A stretch of DNA of 64,000 bases, from assembly GCF_019904175.1 (NCBI RefSeq), contig NZ_CP061913.1, positions 1,054,001-1,118,000 of the forward strand, given 5' to 3'. Shown one piece after another: positions 16,675 through 24,303 of the stretch (positions are counted from its first letter, which is position 1; the number at the start of each line of letters is the position of its first letter). The translations under genes and the position numbers were made by a program. Origin of the DNA: Dactylosporangium vinaceum. GTDB lineage: Bacteria > Actinomycetota > Actinomycetes > Mycobacteriales > Micromonosporaceae. The notes under the pieces were generated by a model. It was not told the DNA's origin and did not search any database. It saw only the letters and a list, made by a program, of their open reading frames with translations.

Positions 16675-17313
16675 TCAGCGCTTCGCGGCGGGGGTCTCCA
16701 GCTCTTCGGCGGGCTGGCGCGGCGCCGGCGGGGCCGCGGCCGGGTCGGAGAAGGCGGCCTCCAGGGCCTCGATCTGCCTGTCGTCCGGGGCGACGACGGC
16801 GGTGTCCGAGAACGCCACCTCGAGCGCCTCGATCTCGCGCTCCTCGGTGCTGCGCTCCGGCTCGCCGGGCGTGAAGACCCAGGTGCGGTACGCCCAGAAG
16901 CGGAAGATCATCGCCAGCCCGATGCCCGCGGCGTTGGCGATGTTGAACGCCAGCCGGTCGTCGGGGTTGGACTCGCTGAAGTGCAGCCCGTACTTGGCCA
17001 CCGCCAGCACGGCCTCCTGGATCAGCAGGCCGACGCCGTTGAGCGCGAAGAACAGGATGTATTCGCGGCGCATGCCGCCGCTGTCGCGGTCCTTGTAGGT
17101 CCACTGGCGGTTCATGATGTAGGAGAGCGTGGTCGCCACGACGACCGCGACGATCTTGGCCTTCAGCGGCCCGATGAACAGCAGGGCATTGACCAGGATG
17201 AAGTCGACGACGGTGTTCACGCAGCCGACCGCGCCGAACTTGAACAGCTCGGTCGCGAGCGCGTGGAACCGCTCGGGGATGAAGCGGTCACGGAGTCTGC
17301 TGGCGAAGCGCAC
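16675..17313 (-). CDS. GtrA family membrane protein with repeated acidic tail
   Basis: A 212-residue protein with the four-helix GtrA fold in residues 20-150 (LFKFGAVGCVNTVVDFILVN, SYIMNRQWTY, GIGLAMIFRFWAYRTWVF). GtrA proteins are thought to flip or support transfer of undecaprenyl-linked sugars for wall or polysaccharide modification. The last 60 residues form a cytosolic tail with two copies of IEALE-AFSD followed by Ala/Pro, which is not part of the family. GTG start with TAAGGT six bases upstream, so leaderless. A second GtrA gene lies 61 bases upstream on the same strand. Confidence 0.88.
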   Translation of the reverse strand: MRFASRLRDRFIPERFHALATELFKFGAVGCVNTVVDFILVNALLFIGPLKAKIVAVVVATTLSYIMNRQWTYKDRDSGGMRREYILFFALNGVGLLIQEAVLAVAKYGLHFSESNPDDRLAFNIANAAGIGLAMIFRFWAYRTWVFTPGEPERSTEEREIEALEVAFSDTAVVAPDDRQIEALEAAFSDPAAAPPAPRQPAEELETPAAKR

Positions 17314-17374
17314 CGGCCAACCTTACGGTAAGCGACCAAACTCCGCGCCCGCCCGAGGCTGACTGCGGGACAGG

Positions 17375-17878
17375 TCACCCCGAGCGTTCACGCTCCGCGA
17401 CGGCGGTGGTGCCGGCCGTGTCCTCCGGCTTCTCCCGGAAGACGATCTGGCGGTACGACCAGAAGCGGAACAGGGTGCCCAGGACGAGCCCGACACCGTT
17501 CTTGGCGATGTTGTCGGCCAGCTGGCTGGTGAACCCGAGGGCGTAGTGGCTGACGGCCAGGCAGGTCAGCGCGATGAGCAGGCCGACCAGGTTGAACACG
17601 AAGTACAGCCCGTATTCGCGGCGCAGGTCCGTGCGGGCCCGGTCGCGCCAGGTCCAGAACCGGTTGCCGATGAACGCGCAGGTGGCCGCCACGGTCATCG
17701 AGATCGCGCCGGCGACGAGGGTGTTGAGCGGCCCCCACAGCAGGTTGAACACGGCCGTGTCGATGAGGAACGTGATGAGCCCGATCGTGCCGAACTTGAG
17801 GCCCTCGCGGACCAGGCCCTCGAAGCGCGTGTACAGGCGCCGCAGCAGTGATGGCGTCGGCGGATCGGTCACGGTCAC
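17375..17878 (-). CDS. GtrA family membrane protein
   Basis: A 167-residue paralogue of the neighbouring GtrA protein, with four membrane helices (FGTIGLITFLIDTAVFNLL, AFIGNRFWTWRDRAR, YFVFNLVGLLIALTCLAVS, VGLVLGTLFRFWSYRQIVF) and a short basic/acidic tail without the repeats. The role is probably related to transfer of lipid-linked sugars. GTG 17878 has TACCCT seven bases upstream. The pair may be a tandem duplication, but each gene carries its own -10. Confidence 0.88.
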   Translation of the reverse strand: MTVTDPPTPSLLRRLYTRFEGLVREGLKFGTIGLITFLIDTAVFNLLWGPLNTLVAGAISMTVAATCAFIGNRFWTWRDRARTDLRREYGLYFVFNLVGLLIALTCLAVSHYALGFTSQLADNIAKNGVGLVLGTLFRFWSYRQIVFREKPEDTAGTTAVAERERSG

Positions 17879-17977
17879 GCAGCACAGGGTAAGGCACTGT
17901 CACGTTTGCGCAGTAATGCGCGCTGCACGAAAAAATCGCGCGAATTTCTGCGTGTGGGGTGGAAAGTCTCCCGTTCT

Positions 17978-17993
17978 TGTGCAGGTTTTCACA
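17978..17993 (+). promoter_or_regulatory. CRP-like (cAMP receptor protein type) site before pckG
   Basis: TGTGCAGGTTTTCACA matches nine of the ten conserved positions of TGTGA-N6-TCACA. Its centre is about 42 bases upstream of the -10 hexamer TAGTCT (18027-18032), roughly -53 from the expected transcript start. PEP carboxykinase is a classical carbon-control target, which supports the reading. Confidence 0.6.
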
Positions 17994-18128
17994 AGGTCTC
18001 ACGCTGCTGCCCCCGGCCCGCGGGCCTAGTCTGATGAAAACCCCGTGAAAGTCGACGACGCGCTCGCACCATCGCGCGCCGCGGTTCCGTACACCTCGAG
18101 GTCAGTGTTGACCGAAGGAGTCATGCCC

Positions 18129-19970
18129 ATGGTTGCCCCGGTTACCGTTCAAGGTCTTGATCAGGCGCCGACCCCGCACACCCGGCTGCTCGCCTGGGTT
18201 CGCGAGGTCGCCGCGCTCACCCGGCCGGAGCGCGTGGTCTGGTGCGACGGCTCCGAGCGGGAGTGGCGGGCCATGACCGACGAGCTCGTCGCGAGCGGCG
18301 CGCTGGTGCGCCTGGCCGCCCGGCCGAACTCGTTCTGGGCCCGCACCGACCCGTCGGACGTGGCGCGGGTCGAGGAGCGGACGTTCATCTGCTCGGCCGA
18401 CCCGGCTGACGCGGGGCCGACCAACAACTGGATGGCGCCGGAGGAGATGAAGCGGCGCATGACGGAGCTGTACGACGGGTGCATGCGCGGGCGGACGATG
18501 TACGTCATCCCGTTCTGCATGGGGCCGCTCACCGCCGACAGTCCGATGTTCGGGGTGGAGCTGACCGACTCGCCGTACGTCGTCGCGTCAATGCGCATCA
18601 TGACCCGGATGGGCACGTCGGTGCTGGAGAAGATGGGCGCCGACGCGTCGTTCGTGCCCTGTCTGCACTCCGTCGGGGCGCCCTTGGAGCCCGGGGCCGA
18701 AACCGAGGACACGGCGTGGCCGTGCAGCGAGACGAAGTACATCTCGCATTTCCCGGAGACCCGCGAGATCTGGAGCTACGGCTCGGGGTACGGCGGCAAC
18801 TCCCTCCTGGGCAAGAAGTGCTATTCGCTGCGCATCGCCAGCGTCATCGGGCGCGACGAGGGCTGGCTCGCCGAGCACATGCTGATCCTCAAGCTCACCG
18901 GGCCGGAGGGGGTCGTCAAGTACATCGCGGCGGCGTTCCCGAGCGCGTGCGGCAAGACGAACCTGGCGATGCTGGAGCCCACGATCCCCGGCTGGAAGGT
19001 CGAGACGCTCGGCGACGACATCGCGTGGATGCGCTTCGGTGAGGACGGCCGCCTCTACGCGGTCAACCCGGAGTTCGGCCTGTTCGGCGTCGCCCCCGGC
19101 ACCGACTGGAAGACCAACCCCAACGCGATGCGCACCCTCGCCCGCGGCAACTCGATCTTCACCAACGTGGCGCTCACCGACGACGGCGACATCTGGTGGG
19201 AGGGCATGGGTGAGCCGCCCGCGCACCTCACCGACTGGCGCGGCGCGGACTGGACCCCGCAGTCCGGCGAGCTGTCCTCACACCCCAACTCCCGCTTCTG
19301 TACCCCGATCTCGCAATGCCCGATCCTGGCCCCCGAATACGAGGACCCGCGGGGCGTGCCGATCGACGCGATCCTCTTCGGCGGCCGCCGCAAGACCACC
19401 GTGCCGCTCGTCGCCGAGGCGCGGGACTGGGCGCACGGCGTGTACCTCGGCGCGACCCTGTCCAGCGAGACGACCGCCGCGGCGGTGGGCAAGGTCGGCG
19501 TGGTGCGGCGCGACCCCATGGCGATGCTGCCCTTCATCGGGTACCACGCGGGGGACTACTTCGCCCACTGGATCGACATGGGCAAGAAGGCCGACGTCAC
19601 GAAGCTGCCGCGGATCTTCTACGTGAACTGGTTCCGCCGCGCCAGTGTCGAAGGGGAAGGCGACGGCCACTTCCTGTGGCCCGGCTTCGGCGAGAACTCC
19701 CGGGTCCTCAAGTGGGTCGTGGAGCGCATCGAGGGCACCGCGGCCGCGCTCGACACCCCGATCGGCTCCGTGCCCGCCCCCGGCGCCCTGGACGTCGCCG
19801 GCCTGGATCTGAGCGCCGAGGACCTGGCCGCGGCCCTGCGCGTCGACCCGGACGAGTGGCGGGCCGAACTGCCGCAGATCCAGGCGTGGTTCGAACAGTT
19901 CGGCGAGAAGTTGCCGGGAGTTCTCTGGGCCGAGCTGGACGCCCTGCGGGCCCGGCTGGGCGTCGCCTGA
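18129..19970 (+). CDS. pckG: Phosphoenolpyruvate carboxykinase (GTP)
   Basis: A 613-residue enzyme that converts oxaloacetate and GTP to PEP, CO2 and GDP, the first step of gluconeogenesis. It has [11 protein letters not shown], the oxaloacetate-binding [17 protein letters not shown], the GTP P-loop [13 protein letters not shown] with the reactive cysteine, GDDIAWMRF, and [22 protein letters not shown] 18129 is eight bases after GAAGGAG; ATG 18123 is only two bases away and the frame extends further up without a ribosome site. A CRP-like site lies upstream and a long hairpin follows the stop. With glpX at 30243 it forms the gluconeogenic part of the window. Confidence 0.96.
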   Translation: MVAPVTVQGLDQAPTPHTRLLAWVREVAALTRPERVVWCDGSEREWRAMTDELVASGALVRLAARPNSFWARTDPSDVARVEERTFICSADPADAGPTNNWMAPEEMKRRMTELYDGCMRGRTMYVIPFCMGPLTADSPMFGVELTDSPYVVASMRIMTRMGTSVLEKMGADASFVPCLHSVGAPLEPGAETEDTAWPCSETKYISHFPETREIWSYGSGYGGNSLLGKKCYSLRIASVIGRDEGWLAEHMLILKLTGPEGVVKYIAAAFPSACGKTNLAMLEPTIPGWKVETLGDDIAWMRFGEDGRLYAVNPEFGLFGVAPGTDWKTNPNAMRTLARGNSIFTNVALTDDGDIWWEGMGEPPAHLTDWRGADWTPQSGELSSHPNSRFCTPISQCPILAPEYEDPRGVPIDAILFGGRRKTTVPLVAEARDWAHGVYLGATLSSETTAAAVGKVGVVRRDPMAMLPFIGYHAGDYFAHWIDMGKKADVTKLPRIFYVNWFRRASVEGEGDGHFLWPGFGENSRVLKWVVERIEGTAAALDTPIGSVPAPGALDVAGLDLSAEDLAAALRVDPDEWRAELPQIQAWFEQFGEKLPGVLWAELDALRARLGVA

Positions 19971-19988
19971 TCGGGTGTTTTCGCTGGT

Positions 19989-20020
19989 GAGCGGCTGGCC
20001 TGTCAATCGGCCGGCCGCTC
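19989..20020 (+). terminator. Terminator hairpin of pckG
   Basis: GAGCGGCTGGCC (19989-20000) pairs with GGCCGGCCGCTC (20009-20020) with one G-T wobble and an 8-base loop. It lies 18 bases after the pckG stop. Confidence 0.6.
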
Positions 20021-20099
20021 GCCCGATTACTGAACCGGTACTGTCCGGTGGCTGGCTGATGGTGTTGCTTCCCGGCTCGGGGCGCTAGCCTTTGCTGCC

Positions 20100-20870
20100 G
20101 TGGGTGTGCGTAACGTGGTTTATTCGCTGTACGAGAAGCGTCTCGCTCGGCGGATGCTCGGCAAGCCCAAGCCGCACCACGTCGGGGTGATCGTCGACGG
20201 CAATCGCCGCTGGGCCCGCGAGATGGGCTACGTCGACCCGAATGACGGCCACCGGGTCGGCGCCGAGCGGATCAAGGAGCTGCTCCGCTGGTGCGACGGC
20301 GCCGGCGTGAAGCACGTCACCCTGTGGCTGCTCTCCACTGACAACCTCTCCCGCCCGGCGCAGGAGCTCGACCCGCTCCTGCAGATCATCGAGAGCCTGG
20401 CCGCCGACCTGGCCGATGAGCGCAACCCGTGGCAGCTGCGGATCGTGGGCGCCCTCGACCTGCTGCCCGGCTCCTCGGCCCAGACCCTGAAGGCGGCCCA
20501 GGAGAAGACCGTCGAGCGCGCCGGCGGCGCCCAGGTCTCCCTGGCCGTGGGCTACGGCGGCCGCCGCGAGATCGCCGACGCCGTCCGCTCCCTGCTCCAC
20601 GAGCACGCGAAGGCCGGCACCACGATCGAGGAGCTGGCCGAGATCCTCGACGTCGACCACATCTCCGACCACCTGTACACCCGCGGCCTGCCCGACCCGG
20701 ACCTGGTGATCCGGACCTCGGGGGAGCAGCGGCTGTCGGGCTTCCTGCTGTGGCAGAGCGCCCACTCGGAGTTCTACTTCTGCGACGTGCACTGGCCGAG
20801 CTTCCGCCGCACCGACTTCCTGCGCGCGCTGCGCTCCTACGCCAACCGCCAGCGCCGCTACGGCACCTGA
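20100..20870 (+). CDS. uppS: Z-prenyl (cis-isoprenyl) diphosphate synthase
   Basis: A 256-residue cis-prenyltransferase that adds isopentenyl units to an allylic diphosphate. The signature HVGVIVDGNRRWAREMG, LLSTDNLSRPAQEL, VSLAVGYGGRREIADAV and PDLVIRTSGEQRLSGFLLWQ are all present, as is the C-terminal RRYG. Actinobacteria carry two such enzymes, one making short Z,E-farnesyl diphosphate and one making long decaprenyl or undecaprenyl diphosphate; this sequence looks closer to the short-chain type (M. tuberculosis Rv1086-like), but that is uncertain. GTG start with TAGCCT eight bases upstream. Confidence 0.9.
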   Translation: MGVRNVVYSLYEKRLARRMLGKPKPHHVGVIVDGNRRWAREMGYVDPNDGHRVGAERIKELLRWCDGAGVKHVTLWLLSTDNLSRPAQELDPLLQIIESLAADLADERNPWQLRIVGALDLLPGSSAQTLKAAQEKTVERAGGAQVSLAVGYGGRREIADAVRSLLHEHAKAGTTIEELAEILDVDHISDHLYTRGLPDPDLVIRTSGEQRLSGFLLWQSAHSEFYFCDVHWPSFRRTDFLRALRSYANRQRRYGT

Positions 20871-20999
20871 ACCCTGTCGCCCGGCGCTGCCCTCCACCGG
20901 GGAGCCGCAGGCAGCGGCGCGACACACCGGTCCGTCGGGTGTTCGTCCACTTCAGCTGGGAATCACCTGTCTGATCTAGTGGATTTTGCCGGCACCAGT

Positions 21000-21012
21000 T
21001 AGCGTCATTGCT
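21000..21012 (+). promoter_or_regulatory. Leaderless promoter before the phoH upstream ORF
   Basis: TAGCGT (21000-21005) followed by seven bases and a GTG at 21013. The phoH start is another 136 bases downstream, so this promoter would make an mRNA whose first codon is that of a small upstream ORF. Confidence 0.5.
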
Positions 21013-21147
21013 GTGGCGGGGGTTTTCCCCGGCATCCGAGGCCCGGACCGAGCGAACGCATGTGAAGCCACGGGGCCAAGCACCCGACCCCGTGCGGGCG
21101 TCGGAGGACGCGAGTGCGGGCGGCGAGGTGCCCGCCCCCGGAGATAA
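21013..21147 (+). CDS. Upstream ORF (44 codons) ending one base before phoH
   Basis: GTG 21013 opens a 44-codon frame ending in TAA at 21145-21147; one base later comes the phoH GTG (21149). The start is placed for leaderless translation, and the phoH ribosome site GGAG lies inside the last codons. A ribosome finishing the small ORF would be on top of the phoH start, so translational coupling is plausible. The peptide is Arg/Gly-rich with two Cys and resembles nothing I know. A 44-codon frame can occur by chance at this GC content. Confidence 0.45.
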   Translation: MAGVFPGIRGPDRANACEATGPSTRPRAGVGGRECGRRGARPRR

Positions 21148-21148
21148 C

Positions 21149-22591
21149 GTGGCCGTTCGCCGTAGTCCCTCAGCCTCCTCCTCTTCCACCTCCGCGGAGC
21201 CGGCGCCAGCTGCCGCACCTGAGCAGCCCGCGCAGCCCGCCAAGGCCGTCCGGCGAGCCCGGAAGAAGGCCGAGGAGACCCCGCTCCCCGTTCCCGCCCG
21301 GCGCACCTTCGTGCTCGACACGTCAGTGCTGATCTCCGACCCTGGCGCGTTTCTCAGGTTCGGCGAGCACGACGTCGTGCTGCCGCTCGTCGTCATCTCC
21401 GAGTTGGAGGGCAAGCGGCACCATCCCGAGCTGGGTTACTTCGCGCGGCGCTCGCTGCGCTTCCTGGACGAGCTGCGGGCCAAACACGGGCGGCTGGACG
21501 AGCCGATTCCGCTGACCGACGCCGGCGGCACGCTGCGGGTCGAGCTCAACCACGCCAACCAGCAGGTGCTGCCGGCCGGGTTCCGGGCCGACACCGACGA
21601 CGCGCGGATTCTCGCCGTCGCGCTGGCGCTGCAGGCGGAGGGCAAGGACGTCCTGCTCGTCACCAAGGACATGCCGCTGCGGGTCAAGGCGGCCGCGGTG
21701 GGTCTGGCCGCGGACGAGTATCAGCCGGGGCCGGCCGGGGACCACACCTGGACCGGCATGGTCGAGCTGGGCGTCTCGGAGGCCGAGGTCAAGCGGCTGT
21801 ACGCCGGGGAGTCCGTCGACCTCGACGGCGCCGGAGACCTGCCGGTGCACACCGGCCTGGTGCTCACGTCGCAGAACGGGTCCGCCCTGGGCCGGGTCGG
21901 CATCGACAAGTCGGTGCGGCTGGTGCGCGGCGACCGGGAGGCGTTCGGGCTGCGCGGCCGTTCGGCGGAGCAGCGGGTGGCCCTTGACCTGCTCATGGAC
22001 GACTCGGTCGGGATCGTCTCGCTCGGCGGCCGGGCCGGCACCGGCAAGTCGGCGCTGGCGCTGTGCGCGGGGCTCGACGCGGTCATGGAGCGGCGCAAGC
22101 ACAAGAAGGTCGTCGTGTTCCGGCCCCTGTACGCGGTGGGCGGCCAGGAGCTCGGCTACCTGCCCGGCAGCGAGTCGGAGAAGATGTCGCCCTGGGCGCA
22201 GGCCGTCTTCGACACGCTCGGCGCGCTCGTCCACGACAACGTCATGGAGGAGGTCGCGGCCCGGGGCATGCTCGAGGTGCTCCCGCTGACGCACATCCGG
22301 GGCCGCAGTCTTCACGACGCGTACGTGATCGTCGATGAGGCCCAGTCGCTCGAGCGTGGGGTACTGCTGACGGTCCTGTCGCGCATCGGCAGCAACTCGC
22401 GGGTGGTGCTCACGCATGACGTCGCGCAGCGTGACAACCTCCGCGTCGGCCGGCACGACGGTATCGCCGCGGTGATCGAGGCGCTCAAGGGCCATCCGCT
22501 CTTCGCACACGTGACCCTCACCCGTTCGGAGCGTTCGCCGATCGCCGAAGTGGTCACGGATCTGCTGGAGGACCTGCCGTTCGAGCGGTGA
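21149..22591 (+). CDS. phoH: PIN-PhoH protein (PhoH2-type RNA helicase/RNase)
   Basis: A 480-residue two-domain protein. After a Ser/Ala/Pro-rich lead, a PIN RNase domain spans about 50-200 ([46 protein letters not shown]), and a PhoH ATPase follows ([15 protein letters not shown]alker [25 protein letters not shown]alker B). Known PhoH2 proteins unwind and cut RNA. GTG 21149 has GGAG five bases upstream and is coupled to the upstream ORF. Frames starting at 21008 or 21062 in this reading frame lack ribosome sites. In other actinobacteria phoH2 is preceded by a small antitoxin-like gene, phoAT; the upstream ORF here occupies that position but does not overlap in the usual way. Confidence 0.9.
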   Translation: MAVRRSPSASSSSTSAEPAPAAAPEQPAQPAKAVRRARKKAEETPLPVPARRTFVLDTSVLISDPGAFLRFGEHDVVLPLVVISELEGKRHHPELGYFARRSLRFLDELRAKHGRLDEPIPLTDAGGTLRVELNHANQQVLPAGFRADTDDARILAVALALQAEGKDVLLVTKDMPLRVKAAAVGLAADEYQPGPAGDHTWTGMVELGVSEAEVKRLYAGESVDLDGAGDLPVHTGLVLTSQNGSALGRVGIDKSVRLVRGDREAFGLRGRSAEQRVALDLLMDDSVGIVSLGGRAGTGKSALALCAGLDAVMERRKHKKVVVFRPLYAVGGQELGYLPGSESEKMSPWAQAVFDTLGALVHDNVMEEVAARGMLEVLPLTHIRGRSLHDAYVIVDEAQSLERGVLLTVLSRIGSNSRVVLTHDVAQRDNLRVGRHDGIAAVIEALKGHPLFAHVTLTRSERSPIAEVVTDLLEDLPFER

Positions 22592-22596
22592 TCATC

Positions 22597-22629
22597 GGCG
22601 GTTGCCGGCCGGACTTGAGGGCAACCGCC
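22597..22629 (+). terminator. Terminator hairpin of phoH
   Basis: GGCGGTTGCC (22597-22606) and GGCAACCGCC (22620-22629) are perfect 10-base arms six bases after the phoH stop, with a 13-base loop. Confidence 0.65.
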
Positions 22630-22640
22630 CGAATTATGGC

Positions 22641-22654
22641 GTGATTAACATCAC
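22641..22654 (+). promoter_or_regulatory. CRP-like site before the secreted transglycosylase gene
   Basis: GTGATTAACATCAC is a perfect GTGA-N6-TCAC inverted repeat; with flanks it matches nine of ten conserved CRP positions. It lies 43-44 bases from TAGGCG (22691-22696), almost the same geometry as the pckG site. In M. tuberculosis and Streptomyces, rpfA-type wall hydrolase genes are known CRP targets. Confidence 0.6.
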
Positions 22655-22714
22655 AAGTGGTGGCGTTCGGGTTCTCACTCGCGAACGGACTAGGCGATGG
22701 TGGGGTTCGAGCGC

Positions 22715-22756
22715 ATGACGCCACGCAAGTGGGCATCAGGCGCTCACGGTGCGTAA
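22715..22756 (+). CDS. Possible 13-residue leader peptide
   Basis: ATG 22715 to TAA 22754-22756 encodes MTPRKWASGAHGA. GGTGGGG lies about ten bases upstream and would be a ribosome site if the transcript starts early enough. The stop codon falls two bases before a terminator-like hairpin, the layout of a transcription attenuator. It could be chance. Confidence 0.3.
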   Translation: MTPRKWASGAHGA

Positions 22757-22758
22757 GG

Positions 22759-22789
22759 GCCCGGACGGTGGGTAACACCCCGTCCGGGC
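22759..22789 (+). promoter_or_regulatory. Terminator-like hairpin in the transglycosylase gene leader
   Basis: GCCCGGACGG (22759-22768) and CCGTCCGGGC (22780-22789) are perfect 10-base arms in the 5' leader, 57 bases before the start codon. A second small hairpin (GGAAC...GTTCC) follows near 22812-22829. There is no clear T-run. In this position it may be an attenuator or the expression platform of a riboswitch. Confidence 0.5.
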
Positions 22790-22845
22790 TCGTCTCCGCC
22801 TTTGACGGGCGGAACCGGGCACCGTTCCCTGTCCCCGACGAATGG

Positions 22846-23559
22846 ATGACCCCCGTGATCCGGCTGTGGCACCGGGTCGGCACCATCCGAGCCGTATTCG
22901 CCCTCGTGATCCTCGCGGGTCTCGTCGGTGGCATCGCGATCGCCGTCCTGCAGACCCAGCACGACCCGTCGTCGCCCGACACGGTCAAGGCCGCCGACGC
23001 CGCCGCGTTCCCCGTCTCGTCCTCCTCGGCGACGCCGTCGGTGACGCGCTCGCCGAACAGCCTGGCGGAGGCCGACGCGCTGGCGAAGGCCCAGGCCGCG
23101 GCCGAGGAGGCGTCCTCGCAGGCCAAGGCCGCCGACGACGAGGCCCGCAAGAAGGCGGAGGAGGAGGCGAGCCGCAGCAAGACCCGGTCGCCCTCGCCCT
23201 CGACCACGGCGCCCACGAACTCTGCGCCGAAGTACCCGGTGCCCGCCTCCTGCGACGTCTACTCGGGCAACAAGAAGATCGGCTGCGCCGTCCTGCTCGG
23301 CACCGGCTTCGGCCTCGACCAGATGCCGTGCCTGGCGAACATGTGGGACAAGGAAAGCGGCTGGAACCCCAAGGCGGCCAACCCGAGCGGGGCCTACGGC
23401 ATCCCGCAGGCCAATCCGGGCAGCAAGATGTCCTCGGCCGGCGCCGACTGGAGGACCAATCCGGAGACCCAGATCCGCTGGGGGCTCAGCTACATCAAGG
23501 GTAAGTACCAGAGCCCCTGTGGCGCCTGGAGCTACTGGCAGAGCCACCACTACTACTGA
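22846..23559 (+). CDS. Secreted or membrane-anchored transglycosylase-like protein
   Basis: A 237-residue protein. One N-terminal membrane helix (AVFALVILAGLVGGIAIAVL) acts as signal anchor or signal peptide, followed by a Ser/Thr-rich part, a charged coiled-coil stretch (about 70-115, Ala/Glu/Lys) and a C-terminal SLT-like domain. The domain holds CLANMWDKESGWNPKAANP with catalytic Glu170, then GAYGIPQANPGSKM and GLSYIKGKYQSPCGAW, as in small actinobacterial peptidoglycan lytic transglycosylases. It should cleave or remodel the wall. ATG 22846 begins just before the membrane helix. The long leader carries a CRP-like site and hairpins. Confidence 0.88.
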   Translation: MTPVIRLWHRVGTIRAVFALVILAGLVGGIAIAVLQTQHDPSSPDTVKAADAAAFPVSSSSATPSVTRSPNSLAEADALAKAQAAAEEASSQAKAADDEARKKAEEEASRSKTRSPSPSTTAPTNSAPKYPVPASCDVYSGNKKIGCAVLLGTGFGLDQMPCLANMWDKESGWNPKAANPSGAYGIPQANPGSKMSSAGADWRTNPETQIRWGLSYIKGKYQSPCGAWSYWQSHHYY

Positions 23560-23570
23560 GCCTGATCGAT

Positions 23571-23613
23571 ACGCCGCCCCCGCCACGGAAATCTCGTGTG
23601 GCGGGGGCGGCGT
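23571..23613. terminator. Terminator hairpin after the transglycosylase gene
   Basis: A near-perfect 16-base stem, with core arms GCCGCCCCCGCCAC (23573-23586) and GTGGCGGGGGCGGC (23598-23611), begins 11 bases after the stop codon. It is strong enough to act from either side. Confidence 0.75.
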
Positions 23614-23634
23614 GTCTCTGTTACCACTTTGGGC

Positions 23635-24294
23635 GTGGCTTTCGACGGCGACCGGCAGGCCGACCCGACGCGGTTCGGCACCGAGGCGTTCTACGCGTCA
23701 ATCGGGCGGGCCTTCGTGGCGATGTGCGCCGTCGTGCCGGTGCTGTTCCTCATCGAACTGCTCGACCGGCTCAGCGGCAACCGCCTCGACCAGGAGGGCG
23801 GCATCCGGCCCCACCACCTCGACGGCCTCGACGGCATCGTCTTCGCGCCGTTCCTGCACGCGAGCTTCGACCACGTCCTGGCCAACAGCGTCCCGCTGAT
23901 CCTGCTGGGCACGTTCGTGCTCGCCGACGGCGGCGCCCGGTTCTGGTTCACGACCGCGTTCATCGCGATCGTCGCCGGCGTCGGCGTCTGGTTCCTGGGC
24001 GACGCCAACACGATCGTGGTCGGGGCCAGCGCCGTCATCTTCGGATACCTCGGCGTCATCCTGATGCGCGGTGTCGTGGGCCGGCGGCTCTGGTACATCG
24101 GGGTCGGCCTCCTGGTGGGCCTGCTCTACGGCTGGCAGCTCTTCGGCGTCCTGCCCGGTGACCCGGACGTGTCCTGGCAGGGCCACCTGTGCGGGTTTCT
24201 GGCCGGCCTGGTCGCGGCGGTCATCTTCCGCCGCCGCCGCCCGCGCGCCGTCGAGGACCCCGAGCCACTATCCCTGGGCCCGGAGCTGTCGTAG
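23635..24294 (+). CDS. Rhomboid family intramembrane serine protease
   Basis: A 219-residue membrane protein with about six helices. The catalytic serine is in VVGASAVIFGYLG; the usual motif is GASG, and here the residue after Ser is Ala. The catalytic histidine lies in WQGHLCGFLAG near the C-terminus, and HASFDHVLANSVPLILLG is the conserved HxxxxHxxxN loop before it. These together support an active rhomboid that cuts membrane proteins; targets are unknown. The start GTG 23635 follows a weak -10 (TACCAC, seven bases). The TAG stop is part of the -10 of the next gene. Confidence 0.87.
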   Translation: MAFDGDRQADPTRFGTEAFYASIGRAFVAMCAVVPVLFLIELLDRLSGNRLDQEGGIRPHHLDGLDGIVFAPFLHASFDHVLANSVPLILLGTFVLADGGARFWFTTAFIAIVAGVGVWFLGDANTIVVGASAVIFGYLGVILMRGVVGRRLWYIGVGLLVGLLYGWQLFGVLPGDPDVSWQGHLCGFLAGLVAAVIFRRRRPRAVEDPEPLSLGPELS

Positions 24295-24303
24295 CGTCTG
24301 CTC
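24292..24303 (+). promoter_or_regulatory. Leaderless promoter built on the rhomboid stop codon
   Basis: TAGCGT (24292-24297) begins with the rhomboid TAG stop and lies six bases before ATG 24304. Confidence 0.55.

Noticed and set aside
20871..20999. tRNA or small RNA between the prenyl transferase and phoH
   Set aside because: No cloverleaf or conserved T-loop could be traced; only GC-rich spacer is visible.
22657..22845. ydaO (c-di-AMP) riboswitch
   Set aside because: The position and downstream gene type fit, but I cannot find the conserved core sequences; kept only as a structured-leader finding.
22657..22845. N-terminal extension of the transglycosylase gene from GTG 22657
   Set aside because: It would run through the leader hairpins, and the membrane helix then lies some 80 residues in; ATG 22846 gives a normal export signal.
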